Part shown: piece after piece, positions 37,343-47,834 of the stretch | Position numbering within the stretch: position 1 is the first letter of the stretch | Layout of the letters: the number at the start of each line of letters is the position of its first letter | Made by a program: the position numbers and the translations under genes | The notes under the pieces: generated by a model | What the model saw: the letters and a program-made list of their open reading frames with translations, nothing else | Databases searched by the model: none | Told to the model about the DNA's origin: nothing | Assembly: GCA_016758965.1 (NCBI GenBank) | Contig: JAEPRB010000066.1 | Location: 111,725-175,724, forward strand | Source of the DNA: Circinella minor | Lineage: Eukaryota; Mucoromycota; Mucoromycetes; Mucorales; Lichtheimiaceae | Direction: 5' to 3' | DNA: 64,000 nt

Positions 37343-38714
37343 AATACCTGTATATTACTCCCTTTGCAGCTCCTTTCCTCTTTCTTTTTATTTATTTTTA
37401 TTTATTTTTATTACTTTCCAGTCACCAACTTTTTTTTTCTCTCCTTAATTTAACTTTTTCCCATACTAGGTTTTTTCAGTTTTTATTTTCTACCCCTTCT
37501 ATTTATATGTATAAATACTCCATACATTTAATCTTAATCCTAACGGACTGCAAGGAAGCGACTACAGGCCTATAGGCAAAGGTCCATTAGTCTTCCATCT
37601 TAATAAATCTTAAAAATTTTAAACTAACACCTTATTAACAAACATATATTTTATTTTAACATATAAACATATACTTACCAATGTTCCAATGTTTGTAAAG
37701 GCTTCTTTAAAAAACACATCAAGCAACGTGTTCTTCCTGGGTCTAATGCCGCCAATATCATCAAACGCCATCTAATCACCTGTGCCTATCATTGTATGTA
37801 TTTTGAAGAAGAAGTTGTAGAAAAAGTAGAGGAAGTAGTGGAAGACGAAGACGAAGACGGGAATGACCAATATACGATTCCAAATGGTAATCAAGAACTT
37901 GAGCTGTGGGATTGGCACTATGCCACGCTGGACCTGTATTCCAGCAAGTATAACCTGTTCTGCTACCTTCAAAAATATTAGCACAACCAATTTAGCGATA
38001 GTCGAGTGCTTACTAGTACGTTGGATACCCGGATTCGAGTTGGAAAACGGCTATTTAAAACAGACACTGTCTTCAGGTGTAAAGAATATCCTGGTATGGC
38101 GCGTAAACTGGATACATTGGTGAAGCTAAGACTTCCAATCAGAGGACATAGTAACAGTACGGCCTTTTATTTTGGTGAGCTGATGTTATTCTTTACACAT
38201 TCTTACCAAGGTACATTTTCATCTGTAATATACAAACTATACAATATATTATATTAACATATACTCACTTTTTAATTTTTTTATAGGCGATGAATGCCAG
38301 CTATGCTTGGTGAAGCTATATGGTAATTTCCATATGACTGAGTATGGGTTAGGAGTGCGCACAAAATATGGAACGCCATATGGTCACAGAACAAGCACAA
38401 ACACTAGTGAAAGTGACAAGTTCATTGTGACTGGCTGTGAAAATATTTTAGGGTATGCAGGTCTCATAAAATCCTCTCTCCATCCCGCTCGCTATTATGT
38501 TATATATCCAGACATGATACCTGGCGATATCACTCTTGGAAACATTCGTGATGTTTAACTTTGAAATTTTTATTTTTTATATTTTTACTATATTCATTCT
38601 TTTCAAAAGCTGGTCTTTTTTTCTTCTACATATATTTTATTTCTCTCCTTTTATTTATTTTTTTCAACTTCTATTTTTATCATTATATATACTATTAGTT
38701 TAAGTTCAACGTTT

Positions 38715-38994
38715 CACGAATTTCCAAATAAAAAATATTTTCTTCATAATTGTTACACTTATCCCTCGCAAACCTTGCAAACCTTGCAAACCTTGCAAGC
38801 CTCGCAAACCTCGCAAACCTCGCAGATCTCGGGATTATAATTTATTCAACTTCCAAATAAAAAATATTTTCTTCATAATTGTTACACTAGCCCTCGTGAA
38901 CCTCGCGAATCTATTTCATATTTGGAAATTCGTGTCACAATAATCCTCGTGAACCTCGCGAACCTCGCAGACCTCGCGAATATTTTCCATGGTG
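38715..38994. repeat. Tandem 9-bp subterminal motif at the right end of element 1
   Basis: A run of CCTTGCAAA / CCTCGCAAA / CCTCGCGAA units: seven in phase at about 38765-38826, a pair at about 38892-38909, and four at about 38946-38981 just inside the right terminus. A 39-bp AT-rich block ending AATTGTTACACT precedes the first two clusters, so a 129-bp unit was duplicated. Three inverted copies stand just inside the left end (about 26967-27000). Arrays of this kind are transposase or accessory-protein binding sites in plant CACTA elements; the role here is inferred. Confidence 0.7.
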
Positions 38995-39763
38995 ATAATA
39001 TTGCTAGTTGGCCTTTATATCTTTTTTTTTAACTATTTATTCTCTAAAGTTTATAACGTCGTCAAATCCTGAACTAGCTGGTTAATCCTTTTTTATTAAT
39101 AAATCTTTATATGTTTAACTTTATAATGGTTATAGTTTAAAATTGTAATGAAAAATGATGTATCCTTTATATTATGTATTTTTAATATATATCTTTTATA
39201 TATAAATAAAAAAAAACATTAACTTTTTAATGATATATATTTATAATTAGAAATTATTTATTCTTATTTATTTTAAGATGAAACTTTTAAGATCTTTTAT
39301 TTTATATGAAAAAAATTATCACGATAATAACTAAAACAGATAAAATAATAAATGATATATCTATTGACAAATAAATCTTTTATTGATTGAAACACCCCCG
39401 GAATGGTAATGAGGATATGAAGAAACAGTAGTTTCTGTCTCTATTAACCTCTAAATGCTCAAGTCTTGACTTACGCATGCGACTCTTATGGTTCTTCTCT
39501 AGAGAAGGTTCTCGAAACTCTATAAAAAAATTTTAATTTTTTGTCTTAGCAGTTTCGAAATATGTATCTTTTATAGATAAATCTTTTATTTGTTATATCT
39601 TTTATTATTAGTTATTATTAATTAATTCCCCTACTATACTAAAACTATCACAGATGCTATATATATATATATATATATGTAAATAATGACAATCTACTGT
39701 TTAGGCTATTTTAACTAATGTTATTATTATTATTTCTTTTTTTCTGGTGTTTTTATTGGTAAA
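38995..39763. other. AT-rich spacer between elements 1 and 2
   Basis: Contains several copies of a 9-mer ATCTTTTAT (about 39187, 39291, 39375, 39567, 39581, 39598) that may be the subterminal repeats of element 2, and a (TA)n run at 39659-39677. The left terminus of element 2 could not be fixed. No gene was seen. Confidence 0.4.
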
Positions 39764-41238
39764 CTATGTTCTACCATCTTTGTCTTTTAGCAGATTCAGC
39801 ATTTGATGATGGTCGGTGACAACTACTCCTTTTGTAAGTCTTCTTACTTGTACCTTTCTTTGTTTTACTGCCTTTATTACTGCCTTCCTTTCTTTTTGCA
39901 TTTTGTCTCTTAGACTTGCCATTAGCTTTGAATTGCCTTTTGTTCTTTCTTCTATATTCATAACCAGAGGACTGATCATCACTAGAATCGCCTGAGTCTC
40001 TTAAGTTGCTCGAGTGACTCGAACTGCTTTCACATGAGCTATCTTCTGTGTTTGCATTGCTATTGTCGCTGTCACTACTTCCATCACTACTACCACTACT
40101 ACTACTTTCGCTATTACTATCCATGTCATTTCTATTATTACTAATACTGTAGCTATCGCTATCACTAGTATTCTAACTATCATTGTTGCTATCACTCTCG
40201 TCCCCCTTGTTATACTTATTCTTTGTTCTTACTGCGTCATTCTCTTGACTACTATATACATTTTTCATAATAGTGTTATGCATATCATCTGGTAAGTATC
40301 CAACTAAGACGATCACTGCTCTATTATCTGATAAAAAACGTAAAAAATGCACAAAAATGCACAAAAATATAATTTACCTTAAATTATGCTCAACATACTC
40401 ATCCATTAATCCAATCTCCATTTCAACTTCAGCTAAATAAAAGTAGAGATTAGTTATATTATGTATATTGTAAATAATTATAAAATAAATTTACCTGAAG
40501 TTAGGCATGGTTGTGTTCTGAAATCGTCTTCATTACAGGTACTACTTTGGCTATACCTAGCGTCATCTTGGTCCGTGGAGGTTTGATTGCTTGATGATAT
40601 GCGAGCTTTATTGTTAGCCCTTGGTTCCCCTTGTTCCATGTTTTTTCAATGTTTTGCTAACAGCATCCTTGACCCCCAGTGTGCAGTACATGCTTTCAAA
40701 GACAAGTATGGTCCAGCATCACGTTCAAGCTGTCGGTACATCTTGTACTGATACAAATCTTTACTAACTTTCCATTTCACATCTTGATTAATGCTATGTT
40801 TAGCTTTGCATCTCGCGACGACTTCTTGAGTAATTCCTGGACGTGTTCGAAATAAGATTCCTTTTGAGCACTTTCAAGGGGTGGTAGGTTAACTTTACTC
40901 CTATACATGTCAAGGAGCCAGATAAAAAGACCACGACTATACTGTTGTCTTGTAACATGTTTTTGGTTGCTTTTATCAAACAATTCTTTCATTGGATGAT
41001 CAATTAAAACACTAGGTAAGTTAGTAACCTGGTTTGAACTACTTGGTTGCTCCGTTTGATCAAGTTATTCCAGAAGATCAACAAGCTTTGCATTAAACAT
41101 AGTTTGCTAATTAATGGCTTTCTTGAGAGTTTTTATTTCTTTCTTATGGAGCTACTGTTGTTCTTGCATAATATGTTCCAACCGAGTAATTGCCAGTTCA
41201 AGATCTTTGCTTGATCTAATCTTTTTCAATCGCCCCAT
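39764..41238 (-). pseudogene. Element 2 accessory coiled-coil gene, decayed
   Basis: Homologous in order to the intact gene of element 3. The N-terminus starts MGRLKKIRSSKDLELAITRLE (coiled coil, with three in-frame stops), then QQYSRGLFIWLLDMYRSKVN (compare QQYGRSLFIWLIKMYRTKIN), a frameshift, MYRQLERDAGPYLSLKACTAHWG, a TGA where the relative has Trp, a short exon EVEMEIGLMDEYVEH, and a Ser/Asp-rich acidic tail ending in a Lys/Arg-rich stretch with SAKRQRW. Several stops are Gln-to-stop changes relative to element 3. No known domain was recognised. Confidence 0.6.
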
Positions 41239-41626
41239 TATAAATTGAAGTAAAGAAAGTATAAAAAAAGCTATAAAAAAGGATAAAAAAAAGGTATAAA
41301 AGAAGATAGTGTTAGGTAACTGTTACTAAATATAAAAGATAATGTTATACTTTTTATGACTGTCCTTTATTCAATATTTTCTATGATATGTATGTATTAA
41401 GATTTATATAGGACTGGTACGTAATGTTATTGAGATGGTTAGTCATATGTTGATGTTGTTATGTATGTTGCATGATTGTGTTACTTTGCTTCCGTGTGGA
41501 TAATATCATATGTTGCTCTGTTCTTGATGTATGTTTTAGACAGGAAGCTGAAAAAGCTGTATGTTTGTATAAGAACCGAAAATGGCAATAGGATGGAGTG
41601 AGATTTGGTGACTGGAAATTATTATC

Positions 41627-43178
41627 TTAATATAGATCACTTAGGAGACCTAGTTCCTTATTATCCAAACCATACATTTCTGGCCATACAATACACCTTC
41701 TTTTATATGTTGATGTATATATTGCAGCGATCGAATAGATATCACCTACTGAAACTACAATATATCTATGGTTGAATTTTCTTTGTTGATAAGGTACACC
41801 ATCTACCATTAACTCAACTTCCCACACCTCCACAAGTGCAACTAGCTTGGTGAGACTTTGTTGTGTGTGGCGAAAATAAAAAATTACTTCACCAAAGTAA
41901 GATCTTGGCTTCCTTTTGATTGTTCGTCGTCGCTTGCATTTGTCCATGTCAATTATCATTTGGACATAGAAGTCATCACGTCTTGTATCATCACAATCAC
42001 AATAAGAACTTCCTATTATATCCATCGAACTGATAAACAACCTTCTGCCTGCCTCGATAAATGGATTGATTTCTTCAACATCATCCAAGTAGATTTGCCA
42101 GTAGTTGCGCAATAGTTCGTCCAGATGGTATTTTGCATATATATCTGTAGATCCATCCCATAGAGGGTTCCATATTTCAGGTGAATCGAGGGCCGTCGAA
42201 TCAGTCAAAGTTGTTCTGGCATCGTTTGTTGTTGTGACATGTCTTTCATTGAAACGTATTACAGCAATGTCTATCATAATATTTCCAGCATTTTTTCCTG
42301 GAGCTGATGGTGATTTCACTTTTCGTTTAATTTCTCCCAATATTCTCTCGTTCGAGAATGTCGAATACATTCAAGGTGGGCCTATTGCAATAATAATTTC
42401 CTTAAGATGCCGCAGGTAATGTTGATTAATGGTAAATATTTTTCCACTAATGTGTCCAAGGTCAGCATGTTTTACAATAGTCCCCAACCAGCACCAAACA
42501 TGTTTATCCAATTCTCGTAATTCGCTAGTTGCTATGGTCTTTTGGAATACAATGGTACAGGTTCGTGATAATGCGACAGATGCATCTCGCGCTTCTTGAT
42601 CTTTAATATGCTCAACAATTACTGTTGGGACAATAAACGCAACATGTTGATCTATTCAATCGATTTTAGGCCAGTCTTTTTGAGAGGCTTGTAGTACATA
42701 AGTCAAGTGCTGATGAAATTGTTCGTTTCGATTTTGTAATAGCTTCACTAATTTCTTTTAAAATCTTAGGTTTCAGGAAGAACGGATTGTTCTTCTTACC
42801 AAACTCACCATAAAGTAATTTTCAAAATTGTTTTGCCGCACCAGAAAGTAGATGCATACAATCAAGACCGAAAAACTCACAATCCTTGAAACTTTCTAAT
42901 TTAGCGAATTTTGATTTTGATCAAATACTGTACATTTCGCTTTTCTTGGCTTTTCCTGTAAACACGCCAATAGGTCTTCTTGTAGGCTTTGGATAACATT
43001 TTTGGCTTGAAGTACATTCCTCGTGATGATATTGTTTTTCATTTTACTACACATAGACGACATACATGCCTTGAACAATGTAAAATAATGTGAATAAAAT
43101 TAAAAATAGTAAAAATCTCTTTTCAATTTTCCGGCCATATAAAGACTGTAACAGAATTGCAGAAATACCTGTAATTAT
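41627..43178 (-). pseudogene. Element 2 transposase, C-terminal half
   Basis: The 41627-42370 stretch is a clean 247-residue C-terminal exon (ERILGEIKRKVKSPSAPGKNAGN, EIWNPLWDGSTDIYAKYHLDE, RSYFGEVIFYFRH, YIVVSVGDIYSIAAIYTS, IVWPEMYGLDNKELGLLSDLY). Upstream on the minus strand up to 43178 there are worn counterparts of the element 3 exons. The catalytic N-terminal half is missing; at 43179 the sequence passes directly into an LTR. This half is closer to element 3 than to element 1. Confidence 0.65.
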
Positions 43179-43283
43179 TGTTATATCAATCAAATATAAT
43201 AAAAATAAAGAGACGTTAAAAAGTCAACGAGACCCAAAAGAACAATAATCGAACTGAAGTTTTTTAAAATAAAATATTATCTC

Positions 43284-43696
43284 TGAGATAAATACGAGTA
43301 GTAAAATAGAAAGATGGGACTAAAGTAAATATAGTTGAGAATCTGTTTATTCCTAAAATAAAATAACTACTCTTTTATATCTTTTCTAAATTATGTAACT
43401 ATCTTATTTTATCCGATCATGGCTAAACTATGTTTTATACGAATGGATGAGAGGACCTATTATATTTGTTCTGTTATAAATATTAATTCTAGATCATTCT
43501 CGGAAACCGTTTATGACAGTTATTACCAATCTCATTCTTTCTTTGATGTTCCTTTATTATCCGGATTAATAATAAGAACGAATCAAAATAAATAATAGTG
43601 TTTAATTGGTTATATCTTTTATCCTTGACGGAATGATGTTTGACCGATTATTCATGAATGGATGGAATATATGTGTTATTATGGTGGTTCACCACA
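43284..43696. mobile_element. Solo LTR, family B, nested in LTR-A
   Basis: 413 bp, TGAGATAAATACGAGTAG to GGTTCACCACA, with 5-bp duplications ATCTC at 43279-43283 and 43697-43701. Almost identical to 28984-29396, implying recent activity of family B. Confidence 0.9.
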
Positions 43697-43972
43697 ATCT
43701 CTATTTATATGAATCTTATTATCGGTGGGATATATATTGATATGTGTATATAGCTATATGTAAGATTTAAATTTGTCATGGTCATGTGAATTATAAATAT
43801 AAGATTAATGATATTAAGCTTAGACTTTGAGTGGTTCACAATATGATATATCTATGCAGCTGCTATCTGTTATCATTATAGAAGATGGACTTCTGTGTTC
43901 TTACAAATCATGGTCCAAATAGGGAAGTACACGAAATGTCAGCAAAGCATAATTAAAGATACGCTATACTTT

Positions 43973-44404
43973 TGTTGTATCCAACATACAATGGCTTCAT
44001 AATAACAGTCATTTAATAATATATATTTAAATGCAGCATACTTCAAATATGTTTCACTGACATTTTGGTATTTTACGGTATGTTTCAATGACTCTTAATA
44101 TTAAAGAAGTCTGTCGTCTTTATTGATACTATTTGACAGCTGCATTGATATATTATTTTATCAACGGCAAAACGTATAGCATATAATGGTCACATATACC
44201 ATTGTCAGTATTCATCGTCATTAAGAAATTGAAAGACTATCATTGCTTCATACACATATATTGATATACCTGGTCATTGATTAGGATTTAATATAAATAG
44301 TGATAATATTTTGTTATAATAAACTTCAGTTCAATTATTGTTCTTTTGGGTCTCATTAACTTATTACTGTCTCTTTTATTTTATTAATTTCGATTGATAT
44401 AACA
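43973..44404 (-). mobile_element. Solo LTR, family A (inverted), nested in LTR-A
   Basis: 432 bp, TGTTGTATCCAACATACAAT to CGATTGATATAACA, flanked by ACTTT on both sides (43968-43972 and 44405-44409). It belongs to the same subfamily as 23730-24161 (reverse complement) and inserted into an older LTR of its own family. Confidence 0.9.
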
Positions 44405-44464
44405 ACTTTAATAATTAAAATGACAAATAATTATCTTTATGAATAATATGTGTTAGATACAACA

Positions 44465-45954
44465 ATGAACATAGAGTAAAATATGAAGATATTATCATGA
44501 GTATATGGGATCATGATATTTTGATAAAAATAATAATAAGTAAATATATATAATAAGATAAGGGTACAAGGGAGTAGTTGACAACAAGAAAATGTAAGAA
44601 TAAGGTAGATAACATGATAACAAAAATAACAAATAAAGAAATTATACGTATTAAATGTACAGAAATAAAGAAGTACAGAAATGGTAAAGATAAAAAAAAT
44701 AAAATAAGAATAATGCAAGAGTGCACGGATAACCAAAAAGGAATAATAAAGATAATGAATATAACGAAAATGCCGATAAATAAAATAATTGATAAAGTCA
44801 AAAGTAGAAAAAGGGGTAGAAAAAGAAATAAATGATAATGGATTAAGGTGATGGGCTTTGATAAACGAAAAACGGAAGAATAAATTTCCCCTCCGAGCCA
44901 ATAACAATCCAGAAAGAAATTTCAAGTCTAGGCTTTTGTTGATAAGTGGGTGAGGCTGGGAAACTCACCACACAACGTGTCAAAATGTCAGATCCGTTGT
45001 AAGTTTATATGACTAATCGCTGCACCTTAGAGAATTGTTTCTACTCCTCTTACTTTGTAAGTTGCTAAAAAACTTATGAAGTGCGGAGTTTTTGTATACT
45101 TTTTAGGCAAGAGAAAAAGTATCTGGGGTGATAAAATTCGAGGGGTATTTGGTGTTGTAATACCCCTATCACAATTTTATTAGGGGTTTAGGTGATAAAA
45201 AGTTTTAACTTTTTATGTTTGTTTTTGATATTAAGAAATTCAAATACTTAGAATAATTTTATAAATTATTATAAGTTGAATTGATCTTCTTAACGTTAAT
45301 AATAATAACCAGGATTCTTCGGTAGATGAAACACAATAAACTATGCCACAAGGGAAATGATAATAAAGAAAGTGAGGAAGGTAAAATAAGAAACAAGTAG
45401 ACTAGTTGATAATTAGATAGATAACTTGACAATTAGATAGTTTGTTAATTCGTTCATTTTTAATATTATTATTTTGGAGGGTTGAGATATAGTGAATAGA
45501 ATATATAAATAAAGTAAGTGGTTAAATAGAGTAAAGTAGAATAGAATTTAAATAGAAAACAAGAATAAATATTGTGAGAATCTTATATGTCTTTTATTAC
45601 AGAGTGATTATAAAAGATATTGATAAAAAGAATGCATGATCATTATTATTTCTAATTTGATGTGAGTATTTATATATGTTTCTATTTTATATTTCCTATC
45701 CTTTGAGGATGGATATTATTGTATATTATTATATGGATAAATAAACATGTTTATGTTTGATGATCTTCTTTATGATGTGTATGATTTATGAGTATTATTA
45801 TATACACGATTTGTTATGATTATTATTTATACGGTGATCATTATTTGTAAAGCGACCGATGTATGTTTATTATAAGCTTTGCTTGTCAGTTTATATTATA
45901 ATTATATTAGGATTATTATGATTAGGTAGTTATGTGGTGCACATATACCACAAG
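44465..45954. other. AT-rich interval without genes
   Basis: About 1.5 kb. The Phe/Tyr/Ile-rich frames here are composition artefacts. Two points of note: a block at about 44945-44990 (ending CACAACGTGTCAAAATGTC) shared with 56928-56970 and partly with the tRNA-Val flank, and a 9-bp stem hairpin AGGGGTATT / AATACCCCT at 45141-45167. Confidence 0.5.
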
Positions 45955-46165
45955 CACTACGGGCTCATGGCTGACTGAAAATCTCCAGAGTGAAACTGAG
46001 TGTCATAAATCTCCAATTTTGACAATTTCGTAGATTTTCAGTGTCAGCATTTGGAGATTTTCAGTTGCACCACATAGATTTTCAGTGTCAGAACTTGAGA
46101 ATTTTCAGTTGCACCCCTTAAATTTTCAGTTGCAATCCGTAGATTTTCAGTTTTGAAGAAATATC
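45955..46165. repeat. Left subterminal repeat array of element 3
   Basis: Seven copies of a 10-mer GATTTTCAGT or close variants: one as ACTGAAAATC at the tip, then about 46030-46155 in the opposite orientation (AGATTTTCAGTGTC, AGATTTTCAGTTGC, AATTTTCAGTTGC and others). Matching copies stand inside the right end at about 55310-55425. Probable binding sites for the transposase or the accessory protein. Confidence 0.75.
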
Positions 46166-46341
46166 AGTAGAATAAAATGTATATTAAACTTTTCATAATA
46201 CAATACTTCTTATTTTATTTACATTTTTAAATGGCTGTCTAACTTATTACTATCCCTAAAATGACTAATAAGACTATCGTTATATAAGCCATGTTATTCA
46301 CATCATTAACTTCCTATTCCACTATATTCCGTTCAACAAAG

Positions 46342-47834
46342 TTATTCCTTTCCATCCTTTCCACGTTTCCGCTTTTGACCTTTATAATTTTTCAGTATGA
46401 CTCTTGGTTTTTTTGGGACTCGGTTTTCTTTTCCATGCAATTCATTTCTTGCAGGACTATTGTTATCGTTTTTCCTGCTGCTTGTACTACTTTGTTTTTT
46501 GTTTTTCTTTCTATTAAAACTTTTGAATTTTGTATCCTTGGTACTCTTTTTACGACTACTAGTTGAAGCCTCTTCTGCATTTGAACTATTTGATTCATCA
46601 CTCGTGCAATCACTTGATTCTTTGGAGTCACTGCTATCACAAGAATCATAAGAATTACTGGAGTCATCAAGATCATTATCAGAACCTTTGCTACTACTGC
46701 TACTATTATCAAAAATGGAGTCATCAGCACTAGTGCAATGAGAGTTTGAATCGTCACCGCTTGTATTACCATGTGAATCGGATTCGTCAGTTCCATTGTG
46801 GTTGTTTTTACTATATGATTTTGTCATGCTGTTAGCATACGCTGGGTGTCTTGTTAAATACTTCACAATAGTCATTATCCCAACTTACTTCATTTCTGTT
46901 ACAAAATTATCCATATCGTCCATCTGCTCTTCTAATCTAACTAAATAGTTAAATCGCAAAGGTAATTATTAGTTTATTGTGTATTTTCAGCTCTAGGCAC
47001 ATTCACACAAAGTACCTGCAAGAGAACTCCCTCGTTCGATTACTATATCTAATTTGGTTAAATAGTAAAGCTTTTAGTTCTTATGTTACTTATTATCTAC
47101 TTAATACTCTTTTACACTAAGTCACCTGAAGAAAGATTGGTTTCATTGTTGCCGCTTGGCTCTTGACCTTCAGTTTGTCGTGTGATTAATAGTTGATCGT
47201 CCTGTTCTTCATTTTTTTTATTTTTTCGTTGTTGAATGTTTTGCCATAGTTTCCCTAACATAATCTGAGCACCCCAATGTTTTGTACATGCTTTCAACAG
47301 TACATATGGTACTGAATCACGTTCAAGTTGATGATACATTTCTTGTCGGTAGCTTTTTGTTGACTCCCATTTTGAATTTTCGGGAATATTATGTTTCTTT
47401 TTACATCGTAATATTACTTCATTGGCAATTTCTTGAGTATGATCAAATCGTGAGTTCATTTGTGCTTCTTCAAGTGGAGGTAAATTGATTTTCGTTCGAT
47501 ACATTTTTATTAACCAAATAAAAAGTGACCGACCATATTGTTGTCCTCGCATTTCGTGTTTTTGTTTTCTTTGGTTGTACGTCTTTTGCTTTGGATGATC
47601 GATTAAAACTGCTGGTCCATTTGCTACTTGGTTCGAGTTACCTACTTGAGTTCCTTGTTCCATTTGTTCAAGTACATTTGCCAGTCTGGTAGCGATTATT
47701 GTCTGTTCTTTGAGGGCATTTCTTATCTGCTTGAGTTCTTTCTTGTGCTGTTTTTCTTGTTCGTTTAAATTTCTTTCTATCCGTGCTAGTGCCAGTTCAA
47801 TATTATATTTTGACTTCTTGTTATTCAAGCCCAT
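46342..47834 (-). CDS. Element 3 accessory coiled-coil protein, apparently intact
   Basis: Exons complement(join(46342..46810, 46889..46940, 47016..47048, 47126..47834)); introns of 78, 75 and 77 bp are GT-AG and the total gives 420 aa in phase. Residues about 5-60 form a coiled coil (LARIERNLNEQEKQHKKELKQ). About 95-215 is a Trp-containing helical block (QQYGRSLFIWLIKMYRTKIN, MYHQLERDSVPYVLLKACTK) also present in element 2. Two small exons follow (VIERGSSLA; RLEEQMDDMDNFVTEM), then a Ser/Asp-rich acidic region and a Lys/Arg-rich tail with likely nuclear signals. It is in the transposase orientation, 129 bp downstream. No known family was recognised. A role like plant TNPA, binding subterminal repeats, is inferred from location and conservation. 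Confidence 0.65.

Larger units (their letters stand above)
31920..37624 (+). mobile_element. LINE (non-LTR retrotransposon) copy 1
   Basis: Flanked by perfect 13-bp target duplications TAACACCTTATTA (31907-31919 and 37625-37637). It lies inside an intron of the element 1 transposase, starting 19 bp after the splice donor. About 210 bp of 5' UTR, ORF1, ORF2 and a 280-bp pyrimidine-rich 3' UTR ending in AATAAATCTTAAAAATTTT. Without the inserted LTR it is about 5.27 kb, close to the 5.52 kb of copy 2. Length and intact ends indicate a full-length insertion. Confidence 0.9.
28884..38558 (+). pseudogene. Element 1 Tnp2-family transposase, interrupted
   Basis: Exons about 28884..28968, 29475..30032, 30104..31026, 31150..31405, 31480..31684, 31749..31900, 37701..38210, 38287..38558; all phases join. 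Exon 1 has a small Cys/His motif (CDKCKLYWKKTVFQQHY). Tnp2 hallmarks follow: LTDIFDGSIYQKL, IDLAVSLFVDGFTPF, VIIIPADHTGN, a SGDIIG...YGCRQC knuckle, YSFFGLDELHLIGANVMKRIW, and the DUF4218-like RSAERAIG spliced to FFKKHIKQ. An 87-bp in-frame stretch (30576-30662) looks like an unspliced or GC-AG intron. Stops: TGA at 30946 and a TAG near 37979 where relatives have Trp. Solo LTR-B lies in intron 1 and a whole LINE in intron 6. It would bind element ends and catalyse excision and insertion. Confidence 0.75.
26953..38994. mobile_element. CACTA-like element 1 (divergent two-gene Tnp2 transposon)
   Basis: The left end CACCATGGGAAATTTTCACG matches the reverse complement of the right end (CACCATGGAAAATATTCGCG). 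Both are followed by a 9-bp motif of the type CCTCGCRAA. It carries an accessory gene on the minus strand (27188-28689) and a transposase on the plus strand (28884-38558) that diverge from a 194-bp gap. Insertions inside it are a LINE (31920-37624) and solo LTR-B (28984-29396). Without them it would be about 5.9 kb. The 3-bp flanks differ (GTT and ATA), so no target duplication survives. Confidence 0.7.
43179..44464 (+). mobile_element. LTR family A copy with two further LTRs nested in it
   Basis: Starts TGTTATATCAATCAAATATA and ends GTGTTAGATACAACA. Removing LTR-B (43284-43696 with one ATCTC) and an inverted LTR-A (43973-44404 with one ACTTT) leaves a roughly 430-bp LTR-A that aligns with the 33363 copy. 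Its own flanks (ATTAT and ATGAA) do not match, and the transposase to its left has no continuation to its right, so it marks a recombination or deletion breakpoint. Confidence 0.8.

Noticed and set aside
39001..39760. Left terminal inverted repeat of element 2
   Set aside because: No CACTA-like end or matching 3-bp duplication could be found; only the repeated ATCTTTTAT motif is visible.
44437..44925. Minus-strand open frame of 162 codons rich in Phe, Tyr, Ile and Ser
   Set aside because: Pure AT-rich composition, no start context, no domain, no counterpart elsewhere.
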